From NCBI RefSeq assembly GCF_000829375.1, contig NZ_AP014624.1, positions 5,394,001 to 5,458,000 of the forward strand: 64,000 bases of DNA, written 5' to 3'. Positions 1 through 8,908 of this stretch are shown here, piece by piece. The translations under genes were made by a program, and so were the position numbers. Each line of letters opens with the position of its first letter. Within the stretch, counting starts at the first letter, position 1. This DNA is from Chryseobacterium sp. StRB126 (GTDB taxonomy: Bacteria; Bacteroidota; Bacteroidia; Flavobacteriales; Weeksellaceae). The notes beneath the pieces were generated by a model. The model was not told the DNA's origin, searched no databases, and saw nothing but the letters and a program-made list of their open reading frames with translations.

Positions 1-314
1 AAAACATTAGCATGAACAAGATCCGGTGTATTCAGTTTGGCAAATCCATTAAAATAAGCTCTCATTCTTCTTAAAAAGTTCTGAACCGGATTTTTTGAGT
101 TTTTATAATAAATGATTAAGGTTCTGATCCCATTAATTATTCTGTCATCATAAAAATACAGCTCTTCCTGCTCAAAATTACCTATAGCATGCAGTATTTC
201 AACATCACATGATAATGAAACGGCTTCCGCGTGTCGCTGCACAAAATTACCATTGGTAGGTTCTAATGTATTAGGAAACCATGACGAGATGAAGAGTATC
301 TTTTTTCTTTTCAA
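1..314 (-). CDS. Glycosyltransferase family 4, N-terminal fragment (cut by window edge)
   Basis: The minus strand is open from about position 394 to the window edge. From a TTG at 314 it reads KRKKILFISSWFPNTLEPTN and continues with a GNFVQRHAEA segment, the typical N-terminal Rossmann half of family 4 (GT-B) glycosyltransferases of surface polysaccharide pathways. About 104 residues are present; the donor-binding C-terminal half lies outside the window. No ATG is available, so TTG at 314 is my choice; a GTG about 45 bases further upstream is the alternative. Neighbouring FkbM and polytopic membrane genes on the same strand fit a glycan cluster edge. Substrate cannot be read. Confidence 0.75.
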   Translation of the reverse strand, partial: MKRKKILFISSWFPNTLEPTNGNFVQRHAEAVSLSCDVEILHAIGNFEQEELYFYDDRIINGIRTLIIYYKNSKNPVQNFLRRMRAYFNGFAKLNTPDLVHANV

Positions 315-498
315 AATGTTATTGAGTTGTATCTGTGTTTTGCTATTAATGCAAACCACATCACAGCAAACAATGGTTAAAGGTAATCAATTTCCCTCTT
401 TTATCCGAACAAGTTCAGAATATCAAAATTTCTATAATTCCGGGTATAAAAAAAGGACGATATACATCATCCTTATGTTATTCTTGATTGTAAAACAC

Positions 499-987
499 TT
501 AACTGATCCCTCCAGCCCAACTTTTCTCCAATGGAAGAAGAAAATGGCTTAAAAAATCAAGATAAGTATTTTTAGAAAAGTCAAAAACTTCAATGTTTTT
601 AGACAATTCACCATTTCTTAATTTGTTCTTGAAATCAAGAAGTTTTAATGTTTTTACTTCTCCGTTTTCTACAAAGCTGGCTTTCATCCTGTCAAATAAT
701 CCCAACTGATACTCTTCATCAATCTCTCTCATCACCTTTCCTAAAGCATCAATACTGCATCCTGATGCCATTTCTTTCTCTTCATCAACACATACAATAA
801 TGAATTGATTTTTTTCAATTTTAAATGATGAAGAAAGCGGTTTTCCATGGGCAGCCCAAGTGGCAAGGAAATCAAATAGTTTTTCCGTGATAGCCTTTGC
901 TTCTTTAGTTTCAAATGGTCTTGAAGCCGGATATATAATGACTCTGTAGTCGTTTGTTTCTACAACGTTTGATTCTTCAATTTTCAT
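499..987 (-). CDS. Conserved hypothetical protein (Bacteroidota family often mislabelled ABC transporter ATPase)
   Basis: A 162-residue soluble protein without signal peptide or membrane segment. It has no Walker A or B motif, so the ATPase name I recall for similar flavobacterial proteins is not supported by the sequence. Visible features are an N-terminal VIIYPASRPF segment, a central SGCSIDALGKVMREID segment with a single conserved-looking Cys, and a C-terminal region ending in a hydrophobic FLSHFLLPLEKSW stretch. It starts with ATG and stands alone between the glycosyltransferase fragment and the FkbM gene. Function unknown. Confidence 0.8.
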   Translation of the reverse strand: MKIEESNVVETNDYRVIIYPASRPFETKEAKAITEKLFDFLATWAAHGKPLSSSFKIEKNQFIIVCVDEEKEMASGCSIDALGKVMREIDEEYQLGLFDRMKASFVENGEVKTLKLLDFKNKLRNGELSKNIEVFDFSKNTYLDFLSHFLLPLEKSWAGGIS

Positions 988-1069
988 ATCTAATCAATTT
1001 AGAGGATAAAATTACGATTTTTTCTTCAGACAGAACGTGACTTATATCCTGTAAAGAGATTCTTCCCTG

Positions 1070-1885
1070 TTAAAGAGATTCAAATACGGCATTGTAAGAG
1101 TTCTCGTTTCTACTCAATACTTTTGTCTTAGAATAGCCCTTATCAAGGAGTATACGAATTAGTTCTTCTTCACTATGATCTGAACTTTTCAACGCAATAT
1201 TGTTTATTTCTATGATAATTTTAGGCTGATAATGAGCAAGAATTTTCTGCATCCCTTGTAATGCGGAAAACTCACCGCCTTCAATATCTATTTTAATAAG
1301 ATCAATCTTTGTAATTTGTTGATTTTCCACATATTCATCCAGAATAATACTTTTCACCTTCTCTTTTGCAGTGAAATTCTTAAGATAAGACGAAGCCATT
1401 CCTACATTTCCATAACTTTCGTCGTACAAAATTTCAATATAATCATTGTTATCTGCAACAGCCAGATGCTCGAGCGTAACATTTTTGAAGTGATTAATGG
1501 AAAGATGTTGAGAAAATTTTTCATAATTAGGCTTAAAGGCTTCAAAAGCGTACACTCTACCCTCTTTTCCAACAATTTTAGATGCATTTAATGAAAATAG
1601 GCCAATATTTCCTCCCACATCTATGAAGGTATCTCCATTCTTCAAAACAGAATACAGATAATCTATCTCATTCTTTTCATAGTCTCCTACGAAATAAAGC
1701 TGCTGTTGAATCCAGTCACCGAGATCTAAATTAAGTTGGATGGAGCCTCTGTAAACAATATTTTTCTTTACCCCATCAAAAAGATGGTATGGATTGAAAA
1801 TATACTTATGAAAAGTAAAATATTTTTGTCTGAAAAAAGGGATGCTTAAAATAATTTTAAAAAATGAAGCTAGAAGACTTCCCAT
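1070..1885 (-). CDS. FkbM family SAM-dependent methyltransferase
   Basis: A 271-residue FkbM-type methyltransferase. The SAM-binding motif I glycine loop is DVGGNIGLFS at about residues 88-97, followed by an acidic strand end (VYAFEAFKPNYEKF) and a KIDLIKIDIEGGEFSALQG segment typical of the FkbM core. The family O-methylates sugars or polyketides; here the neighbouring glycosyltransferase suggests glycan methylation. I chose the ATG at 1885. The frame continues to a GTG at 2011, but the extra 42 residues (Lys/Gln/Cys-rich) do not look like the family. Downstream of the polytopic membrane gene on the same strand. Confidence 0.82.
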   Translation of the reverse strand: MGSLLASFFKIILSIPFFRQKYFTFHKYIFNPYHLFDGVKKNIVYRGSIQLNLDLGDWIQQQLYFVGDYEKNEIDYLYSVLKNGDTFIDVGGNIGLFSLNASKIVGKEGRVYAFEAFKPNYEKFSQHLSINHFKNVTLEHLAVADNNDYIEILYDESYGNVGMASSYLKNFTAKEKVKSIILDEYVENQQITKIDLIKIDIEGGEFSALQGMQKILAHYQPKIIIEINNIALKSSDHSEEELIRILLDKGYSKTKVLSRNENSYNAVFESL

Positions 1886-2031
1886 ACTAGTTTTATCTGT
1901 CCGCAATATACAGCATTTTGAATAAAAAAATTGAGATTGTTTCTGAAGTTTATGATTCGATATTATAACATTTGCTTTTACAGTAAATAGTAACCAATAA
2001 TATAACTTCACTCCTTTTCTTAAAGATAAAA

Positions 2032-3168
2032 TTATACAATGGTTGAGAGTCTAGTATTATTATATTTTTGGCTCAATACATAAAGAGTCATAATAAAAAT
2101 AGGGAAGATAAACGGGAAGAAAAGTCTTAAGTCTGCTGACTGTGGAAAGAAAAAGAATTTGATGTACACATTCCCAAGAAAAAGAACCGAAATCATTCTT
2201 ACCCTAGCCTCTTTCGACATCCAAAAAATTAAGCCTATCATGACAGAAACAGCAAGAGTTACTTTTTTAAAAGCAATAATTTTGCTGTAAACAACCTGTA
2301 AATAAGCAGACAAGCTCACATGAGCCGGCTGGGCCGAGATGATAGGTCTTCTATGGATAAATGAGTCATAAAAAAGATCTACCCAACCCGGATAATTATA
2401 AAATCTCATGACGAATACATAGATTGATAAGATCACAATGCCTTGTGCCATAAGAACAATATCAATTTTCTTTTCTGTAAAGTAATCAAATAAAAAAACG
2501 GCACCAAGGTAGGTTAAGGCAAATGTAATATAATCAGGCCGTATAAAGGTCATGATCAGAAGAAGTAAGAACATTCTCCATTGCCCCCATTTTTTTATAA
2601 GCCCTATCACAAACATTAAGATAAACAGAAAAATAAACATATCCGGAGTAGACTCCCCTGCCATAAAAGTAATTGTTGGCATAAACATAATCCCAGCTGT
2701 TAACAGGGCTGCAAGAATATACTTTTCTGGAAACAGTAATTTTAATATATAAAAGAGTAATACCCCTGAAATAAAGTAAGAGATAAAACCGGTAAATAAT
2801 ACAGACATTGGTGGTGAAAGCCCCAGCTTATAAAAAAGAGTAATCATGAGGACATACCCTATCTTTATCTGAAAATAGGGTAATTGTTCTGTGAAAGACT
2901 GTGTATTTTTTGCAAAATATTGCCTGGCTATGGCCCAGGGTTTAACCCCTATAAGGTTGTTATACTGATCTGCAGGGGCCTCTTTTTTTATATGTGAGAA
3001 TGTAAGTTCACGAACTTTATCTGGAGAATCCGGAAACTCAGTTGTGAACATACTCCCCAGGTATCCCGGCATATCCCAATCATATACTCTGTTGTTATAA
3101 TTCCGATAGGTCAGAAACGCTAATATGGATATTATGAACAAAAAGGATATACCCCATTTAACCCTCAT
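2032..3168 (-). CDS. Polytopic membrane protein, possible GT-C type glycosyltransferase
   Basis: A 378-residue protein with an N-terminal transmembrane segment (about 5-20), a roughly 85-residue periplasmic loop beginning YDWDMPGY, and then about eight more hydrophobic helices. An Asp-rich first external loop after helix 1 followed by many helices is the topology of GT-C lipid-linked sugar transferases, but no family signature is certain. It precedes the FkbM gene on the minus strand and is part of the likely polysaccharide region. The C-terminus is a short polar tail. Alternative: an O-antigen-related membrane protein without enzymatic role. Confidence 0.7.
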   Translation of the reverse strand: MRVKWGISFLFIISILAFLTYRNYNNRVYDWDMPGYLGSMFTTEFPDSPDKVRELTFSHIKKEAPADQYNNLIGVKPWAIARQYFAKNTQSFTEQLPYFQIKIGYVLMITLFYKLGLSPPMSVLFTGFISYFISGVLLFYILKLLFPEKYILAALLTAGIMFMPTITFMAGESTPDMFIFLFILMFVIGLIKKWGQWRMFLLLLIMTFIRPDYITFALTYLGAVFLFDYFTEKKIDIVLMAQGIVILSIYVFVMRFYNYPGWVDLFYDSFIHRRPIISAQPAHVSLSAYLQVVYSKIIAFKKVTLAVSVMIGLIFWMSKEARVRMISVLFLGNVYIKFFFFPQSADLRLFFPFIFPIFIMTLYVLSQKYNNTRLSTIV

Positions 3169-3200
3169 ATAACAATATTACAGTCTGGTGACGGGTAAGA

Positions 3201-3986
3201 TTATAGATCGTCTGCTTCAGCAAGAAGCTCAACGATATCTTTTACTGCCACTTCAGTATTTTTGTTGAAATGCTTTACCCCATCTGTCATCATCGTATTG
3301 CAGAATGGACATCCTGTAGCAATCACTTTAGGTTCAAAAGATAAAGCTTCTTCGGTTCTTTCGATATTGATGTCTTTATTTCCTTTTTCAGGCTCTTTAA
3401 ACATCTGTGCTCCACCAGCTCCACAACAAAGACCGTTTGTTCTGCAACGCTTCATCTCTACAAGCTCTGCATCAAGCTTTTCAAGTAAAATTCTTGGTGC
3501 TTCATATTCATCATTCGCACGTCCTAAATAACAAGGATCGTGGAAGGTAATCTTTTTACCTTTGAATGCTCCGCCTTCAATTTTCAATCTTCCTTCTTCC
3601 ATTAAGGTTTTAAGGAATTGAGTGTGGTGAACTACTTCAAAGTGACCTCCAAGGCTTGGATATTCATTTTTAAGAGTATTGAAACAGTGTGGACATGCTG
3701 TTACAATTTTTTTCACTTCGTAAGCATTCAGAACTTCAATATTGGTAAGGGCCATCATCTGGAAAACGAATTCGTTTCCGGCTCTTTTCGCAGGATCTCC
3801 GGTACAGCTTTCTTCCTGTCCCAACACTGCAAATTCAACCCCTATTTTATTCAATATCTTGCAAAATGCTTTAGTAATTTTTTTGGCACGGTCGTCAAAA
3901 CTACCTGCACATCCAACCCAAAATAAAACTTCCGGTGATTTTCCTTCGGCAGCATATTCTGCCATTGTTTTTATATTGAAATCCAT
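3201..3986 (-). CDS. (Fe-S)-binding protein with two cysteine-rich CCG domains (HdrB/GlpC-like)
   Basis: A 261-residue cytoplasmic electron-transfer subunit with two CCG-type cysteine-rich domains. The first has WVGCAGS (about 19-25), SCTGDP (about 60) and CPHC (about 98). The second has HDPCYLGR (about 150), GLCCGAGG (about 187) and GCPFCNTM (about 226). Such domains bind non-cubane 4Fe-4S clusters in heterodisulfide-reductase-like and lactate/glycolate oxidase-type complexes. It lies 90 bp downstream of the membrane Fe-S gene on the same strand and probably forms one complex with it. The electron donor is unknown; acyl-CoA or ETF-linked oxidation is one possibility. Confidence 0.88.
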   Translation of the reverse strand: MDFNIKTMAEYAAEGKSPEVLFWVGCAGSFDDRAKKITKAFCKILNKIGVEFAVLGQEESCTGDPAKRAGNEFVFQMMALTNIEVLNAYEVKKIVTACPHCFNTLKNEYPSLGGHFEVVHHTQFLKTLMEEGRLKIEGGAFKGKKITFHDPCYLGRANDEYEAPRILLEKLDAELVEMKRCRTNGLCCGAGGAQMFKEPEKGNKDINIERTEEALSFEPKVIATGCPFCNTMMTDGVKHFNKNTEVAVKDIVELLAEADDL

Positions 3987-4002
3987 TTCTTTTAAATTAA
4001 AT

Positions 4003-4076
4003 AATGTAACAATCTAGCAATATATCAATGTAACAATCTATTGGTAAATTTTTAAATTGATACATTGGTACATTTA
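4003..4076. repeat. Short AT-rich direct repeats between the two Fe-S genes
   Basis: The 14-mer AATGTAACAATCTA occurs exactly at 4003-4016 and 4027-4040. It is followed by diverged copies of the same theme (TTGATACATTGGTACATT at about 4057-4074). The block fills almost the whole gap between the stop of the membrane Fe-S gene and the start of the CCG gene. No open frame crosses it. It looks like a small degenerate tandem repeat; no regulatory role can be shown. Confidence 0.6.
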
Positions 4077-5405
4077 TTAATCATTGGCCCAATTCAGACG
4101 GTCTGCCTGGTTATACTGCCAAGGAGCAGCATTGTTCTCCACATTTGTCATCATCAGATTCAATTCCTGTGGAGCAGCTGACTGTTCCATTACCAGGAAT
4201 CTTCTCATTTCGAAGATAATAGAAAGCGGATCCAACAATACCGGACAAGCATCCGTACATGCATTACATGTAGTACAAGCCCAAAGTTCTTCCTTAGTGA
4301 TATAGTCATTCAACAGCTTTTTGCCGTCGTCTACAAATTTTCCGTTTTTATCAATGTTTCTTCCTACTTCTTCCAATCTGTCTCTTGTCTTCATTAAGAT
4401 TAATCTCGGAGATAGTTTTTTGCCTGTAATATTGGCAGGACAAACAGAAGTACAACGTCCGCATTCTGTACATGAATACGCATTCAGCAATTGCACCTGA
4501 TTAAGATCAAAAATATCTTCAGCTCCAAATTTGGAAGGGGCATCTGCTTCAGCTCCTTCTGCTGGTGCAGCATAAGGATCTGCATTAGGATCCATCATCA
4601 GCTTGATCTCTTTAGTTACAGAATCAAGGTTGTTGAATTTTCCTTTTTTATCAAGATTAGCATACCAAGTACTTGGGAAGGCTAAAATAATGTGTAAATG
4701 TTTTGAATAATACAGATAATTCATGAAGAACAAAATTCCTACAAAGTGGAACCACCAGGCCCCTTTTTCTGTAAAATGTAAAAATCCGTCTCCGAAATTA
4801 GTAAAAACAGGTCCAAGAATAGTTGAACTGATCGGGAAGCTGCCCAGTACAGGCATCACCCCTCTTTGTTGCAGTACCCAATCGGCAGCGTTCATTTTAA
4901 AGAAAGCCATCATTAAAGCAAACTCAATAATAAGAATCCAGTTAGCATCATGTTTTGGCCATCCGAAAAGTTCTTTCATGGTTAATCTCTTCACTCCATA
5001 AAAGTTTCTTCTGATGAAAAACACCACCACTCCTATCACAACAAGAAGAGCAAGAATTTCTAATGTCGCTGTAAAGAAACTATAGAATCCGTTTCCAAAA
5101 ACTGAAGCCAGGAAACGATGTGTTCCAAACAGTCCATCAACAATAATTTCAATAAGTTCTATATTGATAATAACAAAACCAACGTACACGAAAAGGTGTA
5201 AAATACCGGCAACAGGACGTTTCACCATCTTGCTTTGTCCCATAGCTACTCTAGCCATGGTACTCCAGCGTTCAGATTTTCTATCGTTTCTGTTGATCTC
5301 GTGACCAAGTCTGATATTTCTATAGATCTTCAGCAGGCTTTTGGCAAACAGTCCAAATCCGGCCACTAATAAAATCAGGAAAATAATGTTATCGATGTAC
5401 TGCAT
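4077..5405 (-). CDS. Membrane-anchored 4Fe-4S oxidoreductase subunit (nitrate-reductase-gamma / HdrC-like fusion)
   Basis: A 442-residue protein. The N-terminal half has about five hydrophobic segments (one at 5-25, further ones between 65 and 245), as in nitrate-reductase-gamma-like heme b anchors. The C-terminal half carries two ferredoxin-type motifs, CTECGRCTSVCP (about 312-323) and CTTCNACTDACP (about 377-388). This fusion is typical of quinone-linked Fe-S oxidoreductases that partner a CCG protein. It starts 8 bp after the MCE gene and is followed by the CCG gene, so all are probably co-transcribed. Electron donor not evident. Confidence 0.88.
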   Translation of the reverse strand: MQYIDNIIFLILLVAGFGLFAKSLLKIYRNIRLGHEINRNDRKSERWSTMARVAMGQSKMVKRPVAGILHLFVYVGFVIINIELIEIIVDGLFGTHRFLASVFGNGFYSFFTATLEILALLVVIGVVVFFIRRNFYGVKRLTMKELFGWPKHDANWILIIEFALMMAFFKMNAADWVLQQRGVMPVLGSFPISSTILGPVFTNFGDGFLHFTEKGAWWFHFVGILFFMNYLYYSKHLHIILAFPSTWYANLDKKGKFNNLDSVTKEIKLMMDPNADPYAAPAEGAEADAPSKFGAEDIFDLNQVQLLNAYSCTECGRCTSVCPANITGKKLSPRLILMKTRDRLEEVGRNIDKNGKFVDDGKKLLNDYITKEELWACTTCNACTDACPVLLDPLSIIFEMRRFLVMEQSAAPQELNLMMTNVENNAAPWQYNQADRLNWAND

Positions 5406-5413
5406 AAGGCGTA

Positions 5414-6364
5414 TTAGTCTTTATTATTTTTACCGAAAACTGAGAAATTGATGTATCTCTTAGGGTTCGCTTTCATATCTTCAATCAATGAATTCAAGTT
5501 AGAAGATGCTGAATTCAGGTTGTTGTATAATTTATCATCCTTCATCAGCTTTCCTAAGCTTCCCTCTCCTTTGTCTATTCCGCCAATTACCTGATTCAGT
5601 TTTCCTACAGTAGCATCCAGATTAGCAATTGTTGCATTTAATTGCTTCGTATCGATACTTTGTGCAAGATTTCCGTATTTATCCAATGTTACTTTACCAC
5701 TCTGCATAGTAAGGCTCGCATCGTCCAATACTTTCTGTAGTTTAGGATCATTATGACCGACAAGGCTGTTTACACTTCCTGCCGTTGTTTCCAATGCTCC
5801 TACTGTCTTATTAAGGTTAGATAATAACGCTTTGATTTCTGCTCTGTTCTGAGCATCTACAAGCAGGTTGGCATTCGCCATTAAAGAGTCTACTCTATGT
5901 AAAACAACCTGTAACTGATCTTTTACCGGGCCTACCTGAGAAGACAAACTCCCCATCATTCCCAGTTTGAAAGCTCCTTTCAAAGTGTCTCCATCTTTTG
6001 CTGTAACTCCACCATAAACCAGATTTACTCTCATTTCTTTACCGGACATTAATCCCGGTTCGAAAATTTCCAGTGATGAGTTTTTTGAAAATTCGAACTT
6101 GTTATCAACTGTAATTTTTACAACAAAACTGATTTTACCATCCTTTGCTGTTTGAGGAATGATCTTATCAACCTGGCCTACTTTAAGACCATTAATAGAG
6201 ACTGCTGAAGACTGCGCAAGGCCTTCTACATTGTCATATTTTGCGTAAAAGATATTGTCGGTAGTAAAAAGGCTCTTCCCTTTCATAAATTGAAACAACA
6301 CCACAAAGCCTACGATAGCTAGAAGTGCAATCACACCCGCTTTTAATTCTTTACTGAACTTCAC
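5414..6364 (-). CDS. MlaD/MCE family protein
   Basis: A 316-residue protein: one N-terminal transmembrane helix (about 8-26), an MCE domain (about 35-115, with FYAKYDNVEGLAQSSAVSIN and GLKVGQVDKI), then a long helical tail rich in Asn, Leu and Val heptads (about 140-290). MCE proteins form periplasmic hexameric rings or tubes that carry phospholipids between membranes with an MlaE-MlaF type ABC transporter. That pair is encoded about 18 kb away in this window. The only good start is GTG at 6364, 23 bases after a TAnnTTTG box. It is tightly followed by the Fe-S membrane gene, an unusual partner. Confidence 0.88.
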   Translation of the reverse strand: MKFSKELKAGVIALLAIVGFVVLFQFMKGKSLFTTDNIFYAKYDNVEGLAQSSAVSINGLKVGQVDKIIPQTAKDGKISFVVKITVDNKFEFSKNSSLEIFEPGLMSGKEMRVNLVYGGVTAKDGDTLKGAFKLGMMGSLSSQVGPVKDQLQVVLHRVDSLMANANLLVDAQNRAEIKALLSNLNKTVGALETTAGSVNSLVGHNDPKLQKVLDDASLTMQSGKVTLDKYGNLAQSIDTKQLNATIANLDATVGKLNQVIGGIDKGEGSLGKLMKDDKLYNNLNSASSNLNSLIEDMKANPKRYINFSVFGKNNKD

Positions 6365-6386
6365 TTGCTAATTTTTTTCTAATAAG

Positions 6387-6394
6387 CAAATATA
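6387..6394 (-). promoter_or_regulatory. Putative promoter -7 box for the MCE gene
   Basis: On the minus strand TATATTTG matches the Bacteroidota -7 consensus TAnnTTTG. It lies 22 bases before the GTG start of the MCE gene. A clear TTG at the -33 position is missing, so the call is tentative. Confidence 0.4.
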
Positions 6395-6445
6395 ATACAT
6401 TTTAAATAAATCTTTTCCTTTATTATTCTGCGTTAAATACAAAAA

Positions 6446-6472
6446 AAAAGCGACAAAAAAATTGTCGCTTTT
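6446..6472 (-). terminator. Intrinsic terminator after the ppiD-like gene
   Basis: The 7-bp stem GCGACAA/TTGTCGC with a 5-base loop (6450-6468) is flanked by A and T runs. On the minus strand the hairpin is followed by a run of T, 20-50 bases after the stop of the PpiD-like gene. Confidence 0.8.
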
Positions 6473-6494
6473 ATATTGATAGATATTTAATCTC

Positions 6495-8648
6495 TTATTG
6501 TTGCTGATTTCCCAGCTTGTTCCAGATCTCGATTCTGTAGTCCTGGATATCTGCATTATCCTGAAGACTTTTCAACCAAGCCTGTCCGAACATTCCTGCA
6601 TTTCTTTGAGAAATAGACTCTGTAAATTGCTTAATATCACCTGGCTGTTTGTTTACAGTCTCTGATTTTTTAATCAGTACATAAACACCTGTTCCTCCTT
6701 CAACGGGGTTAGAAAGTTTACCTTTTGCAACGCCAAACGCTGCACCGGCAACTTTAGGTTCCATAGCTCCATTAACTGAAGGGTTTAATAGGTTCACCTG
6801 AGCAGTTTGTTTTGTAGTAGCAAACAATGCAGCAATCTGATCTAAACCTGAAGCTTTCGCTCCTGCAATTTTATCAGAAATTTGTTTTGCAGCCAATTTG
6901 TTTTTAACAATCACTTCAATCTGATCTCTTACAGATTCAGGATCAGCAAGACCAGCTTCTTGTTTTCCGTTCATGAATACAACAATTTTGTCTCCTGTTC
7001 CCTCTACATTGAATAATTCTGTATCTCCTTTAGATCTTTTCTTATCAAAAGCCCAAGTAAGGATTTCACCATCTTTTTCAGTACCTAATCCCTGAAGTTG
7101 TCCTTCAAATCTCTTCGCCGTTTTAGGATTAGTGAACTGGAAGTTTCCTTTCTTAGCAATATTCACGAAATCGTTGAAAGATTTCCCTTGAACCTGCTGA
7201 ATGAATTTTCTAGCGTTTTTATCTGTTTCAGCTTCTGTAGCATCTGAAGGCTTGATTTCTTTTACAAGATTAGCCACCTTATACCCCATTGATCCAGATT
7301 TTTTATCTTCAATATTGATGATGTGGTAACCAAACTGAGTTTCCACAACCCCTGTTGCTCCTTTAGGATTGTTGGCAAGATAAGTAAGGAACTCAGGAAC
7401 AAAAGGTGTTTCCGGAGTTGTCCATCCAAGGCTACCCCCTTGTGCAGCAGAGTTTGGATCATTTGAAAGCTTAAGGAATTCTGTAAATTTAGCCGGCGTT
7501 GCTTTTACGATAGCTCCGATAGAGTCTGCTAATTTCTTAGCCTGCTCTTTAGATCTAGATACTCCTTCTCCTGCCGGGCTTCCTTTGAAAGCAATCAGAA
7601 TATGTCTTGACAATGTAGAATCTGAAGTCTTCTTACCTACCAGCTTAGAAACTACATAGAAATTTTGTTCTTTATATGGACCAAATGTCTGTCCCACCGC
7701 AGCTGTTGCGATCTGACCTTGTATCGTAGCAGGCAATTGTGTAGGCTTAACATACTGAGGATTGAAAGGTGAATCTGAGTTTGCCATTACAAACATAGAG
7801 TCATTCTTTGTATTCTGGAAATTTTCAGTACCTCCACTAGCATCTGTCCCTCCTGAGTATAATTTTGTAATTTCCTTTAAAGCGGCTGCATCATCTGCTG
7901 CACTTGGCTTAGAAGGGAAAAACACAATACCTAAGTTTCTGCTAGGCTCAGCTTTGAACATTACCGGGTGCTGCTTGATGTAGTTCGCAAGATCTTCCGT
8001 AGTAACATTGATCTTTGTTTTTTGAAGGTAAGCTGCATAGTCTACCTTTACAAAGTCGATGTCAGCAAGCTGATCTCTTTCTTTCATCAATTCTTCAGCT
8101 TCTTTCTTACCGGTAGTAATCCCTGCTGAAATATTGGTAAACACCTGTCTTGCCATCAGTCTATACTCGATTGATTTTCTAGTTTTCAACCATTGAGCAT
8201 ATCCCTGAGGATTAGTGTTCTTTAATGTTTCAATTTCTTTTTTAAGGTCTTGAGTTTTAAAGTTCCCTTTCTCATCAAAAAACTGTTGATTTTGAGCGAA
8301 CATCTGATCATACTGGATTTGATTCCAGAAATAATCATCAGTCATTTCAAAGCCCAATTTCTCAAACTGTTGCTTGATAAGTTTAGATTGAACAAGTAAC
8401 TGCCAAGCCTGCTCTTCAAGACCATTCTTTGGACGACCTTGTTGTTCAGCCTGTTGTTGCAGCACGAAAAGTTGATCATTAAACTCTTCGCGGGTGATTT
8501 TCTCACCGTTTACTTTTCCTAAAACGTCAGGATTCTTACCAAAAACCTTGTCGATACTATCTGGGTTCACCAAGAACGCCAAAAGCGCTAAGGCTATTAC
8601 TCCCATTAAAAGCCAAGGCTTACTCCTAATCTGTCCTAAAATTGCCAT
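6495..8648 (-). CDS. PpiD/SurA-like periplasmic peptidylprolyl isomerase
   Basis: A 717-residue inner-membrane-anchored folding factor. One transmembrane helix lies at about 12-30. A SurA-type N-terminal chaperone domain follows (about 35-240, starting VLGKVNGEKITREEFNDQL). A parvulin rotamase domain lies near residues 340-450 (DSTLSRHILIAF, AQGGSLGWTTPET, TQFGYHIINIEDKKSG), and a second chaperone-like region extends to the C-terminus. The domain order matches PpiD and is the usual Flavobacteriia form. PpiD proteins assist newly translocated proteins at the Sec exit. ATG start; divergent from lon across 260 bp. Confidence 0.9.
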   Translation of the reverse strand: MAILGQIRSKPWLLMGVIALALLAFLVNPDSIDKVFGKNPDVLGKVNGEKITREEFNDQLFVLQQQAEQQGRPKNGLEEQAWQLLVQSKLIKQQFEKLGFEMTDDYFWNQIQYDQMFAQNQQFFDEKGNFKTQDLKKEIETLKNTNPQGYAQWLKTRKSIEYRLMARQVFTNISAGITTGKKEAEELMKERDQLADIDFVKVDYAAYLQKTKINVTTEDLANYIKQHPVMFKAEPSRNLGIVFFPSKPSAADDAAALKEITKLYSGGTDASGGTENFQNTKNDSMFVMANSDSPFNPQYVKPTQLPATIQGQIATAAVGQTFGPYKEQNFYVVSKLVGKKTSDSTLSRHILIAFKGSPAGEGVSRSKEQAKKLADSIGAIVKATPAKFTEFLKLSNDPNSAAQGGSLGWTTPETPFVPEFLTYLANNPKGATGVVETQFGYHIINIEDKKSGSMGYKVANLVKEIKPSDATEAETDKNARKFIQQVQGKSFNDFVNIAKKGNFQFTNPKTAKRFEGQLQGLGTEKDGEILTWAFDKKRSKGDTELFNVEGTGDKIVVFMNGKQEAGLADPESVRDQIEVIVKNKLAAKQISDKIAGAKASGLDQIAALFATTKQTAQVNLLNPSVNGAMEPKVAGAAFGVAKGKLSNPVEGGTGVYVLIKKSETVNKQPGDIKQFTESISQRNAGMFGQAWLKSLQDNADIQDYRIEIWNKLGNQQQ

Positions 8649-8882
8649 TTTATAAATTATAGTTTTTTATCAGTTTGCGAAAATACACATTTTTAAGAAA
8701 TTAGAGAAGCAGAAGTTCTTTATTTTCATTTTAATTCCTAAAGATTATCTAAAAAAGGAAATTTTGACCATATTTTTTAGCAAAAAACAAATGGCATAAG
8801 TATTGTGCAATCTAGAACATTATAATATAGCACACGTTTTCAGCGCTTATTATAAAAAATCCATTTAACGATTAAATACGAA

Positions 8883-8899
8883 AATGACAATTTGTCATT
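8883..8899. promoter_or_regulatory. 17-bp perfect palindrome just upstream of lon
   Basis: AATGACAA-T-TTGTCATT is a perfect 8-bp inverted repeat with one central base. It ends 9 bases before the lon ATG, where it could act as an operator or as a hairpin hiding the start. The factor is unknown. No canonical TAnnTTTG promoter was seen in the 260-bp divergent gap. Confidence 0.45.
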
Positions 8900-8908
8900 C
8901 TTTCCATT

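Noticed and set aside
253..552. 99-codon plus-strand frame near the window start
   Set aside because: It overlaps the antisense glycosyltransferase fragment and the end of the 162-residue gene and shows no domain.
1886..2011. GTG-started extension of the FkbM protein
   Set aside because: The 42 additional residues are Lys/Gln/Cys-rich, do not resemble the family, and an ATG at 1885 gives a normal core.
6368..6556. 62-codon minus-strand frame at the end of the PpiD-like gene
   Set aside because: It spans the terminator and the last codons of a known gene in another frame; no supporting features.
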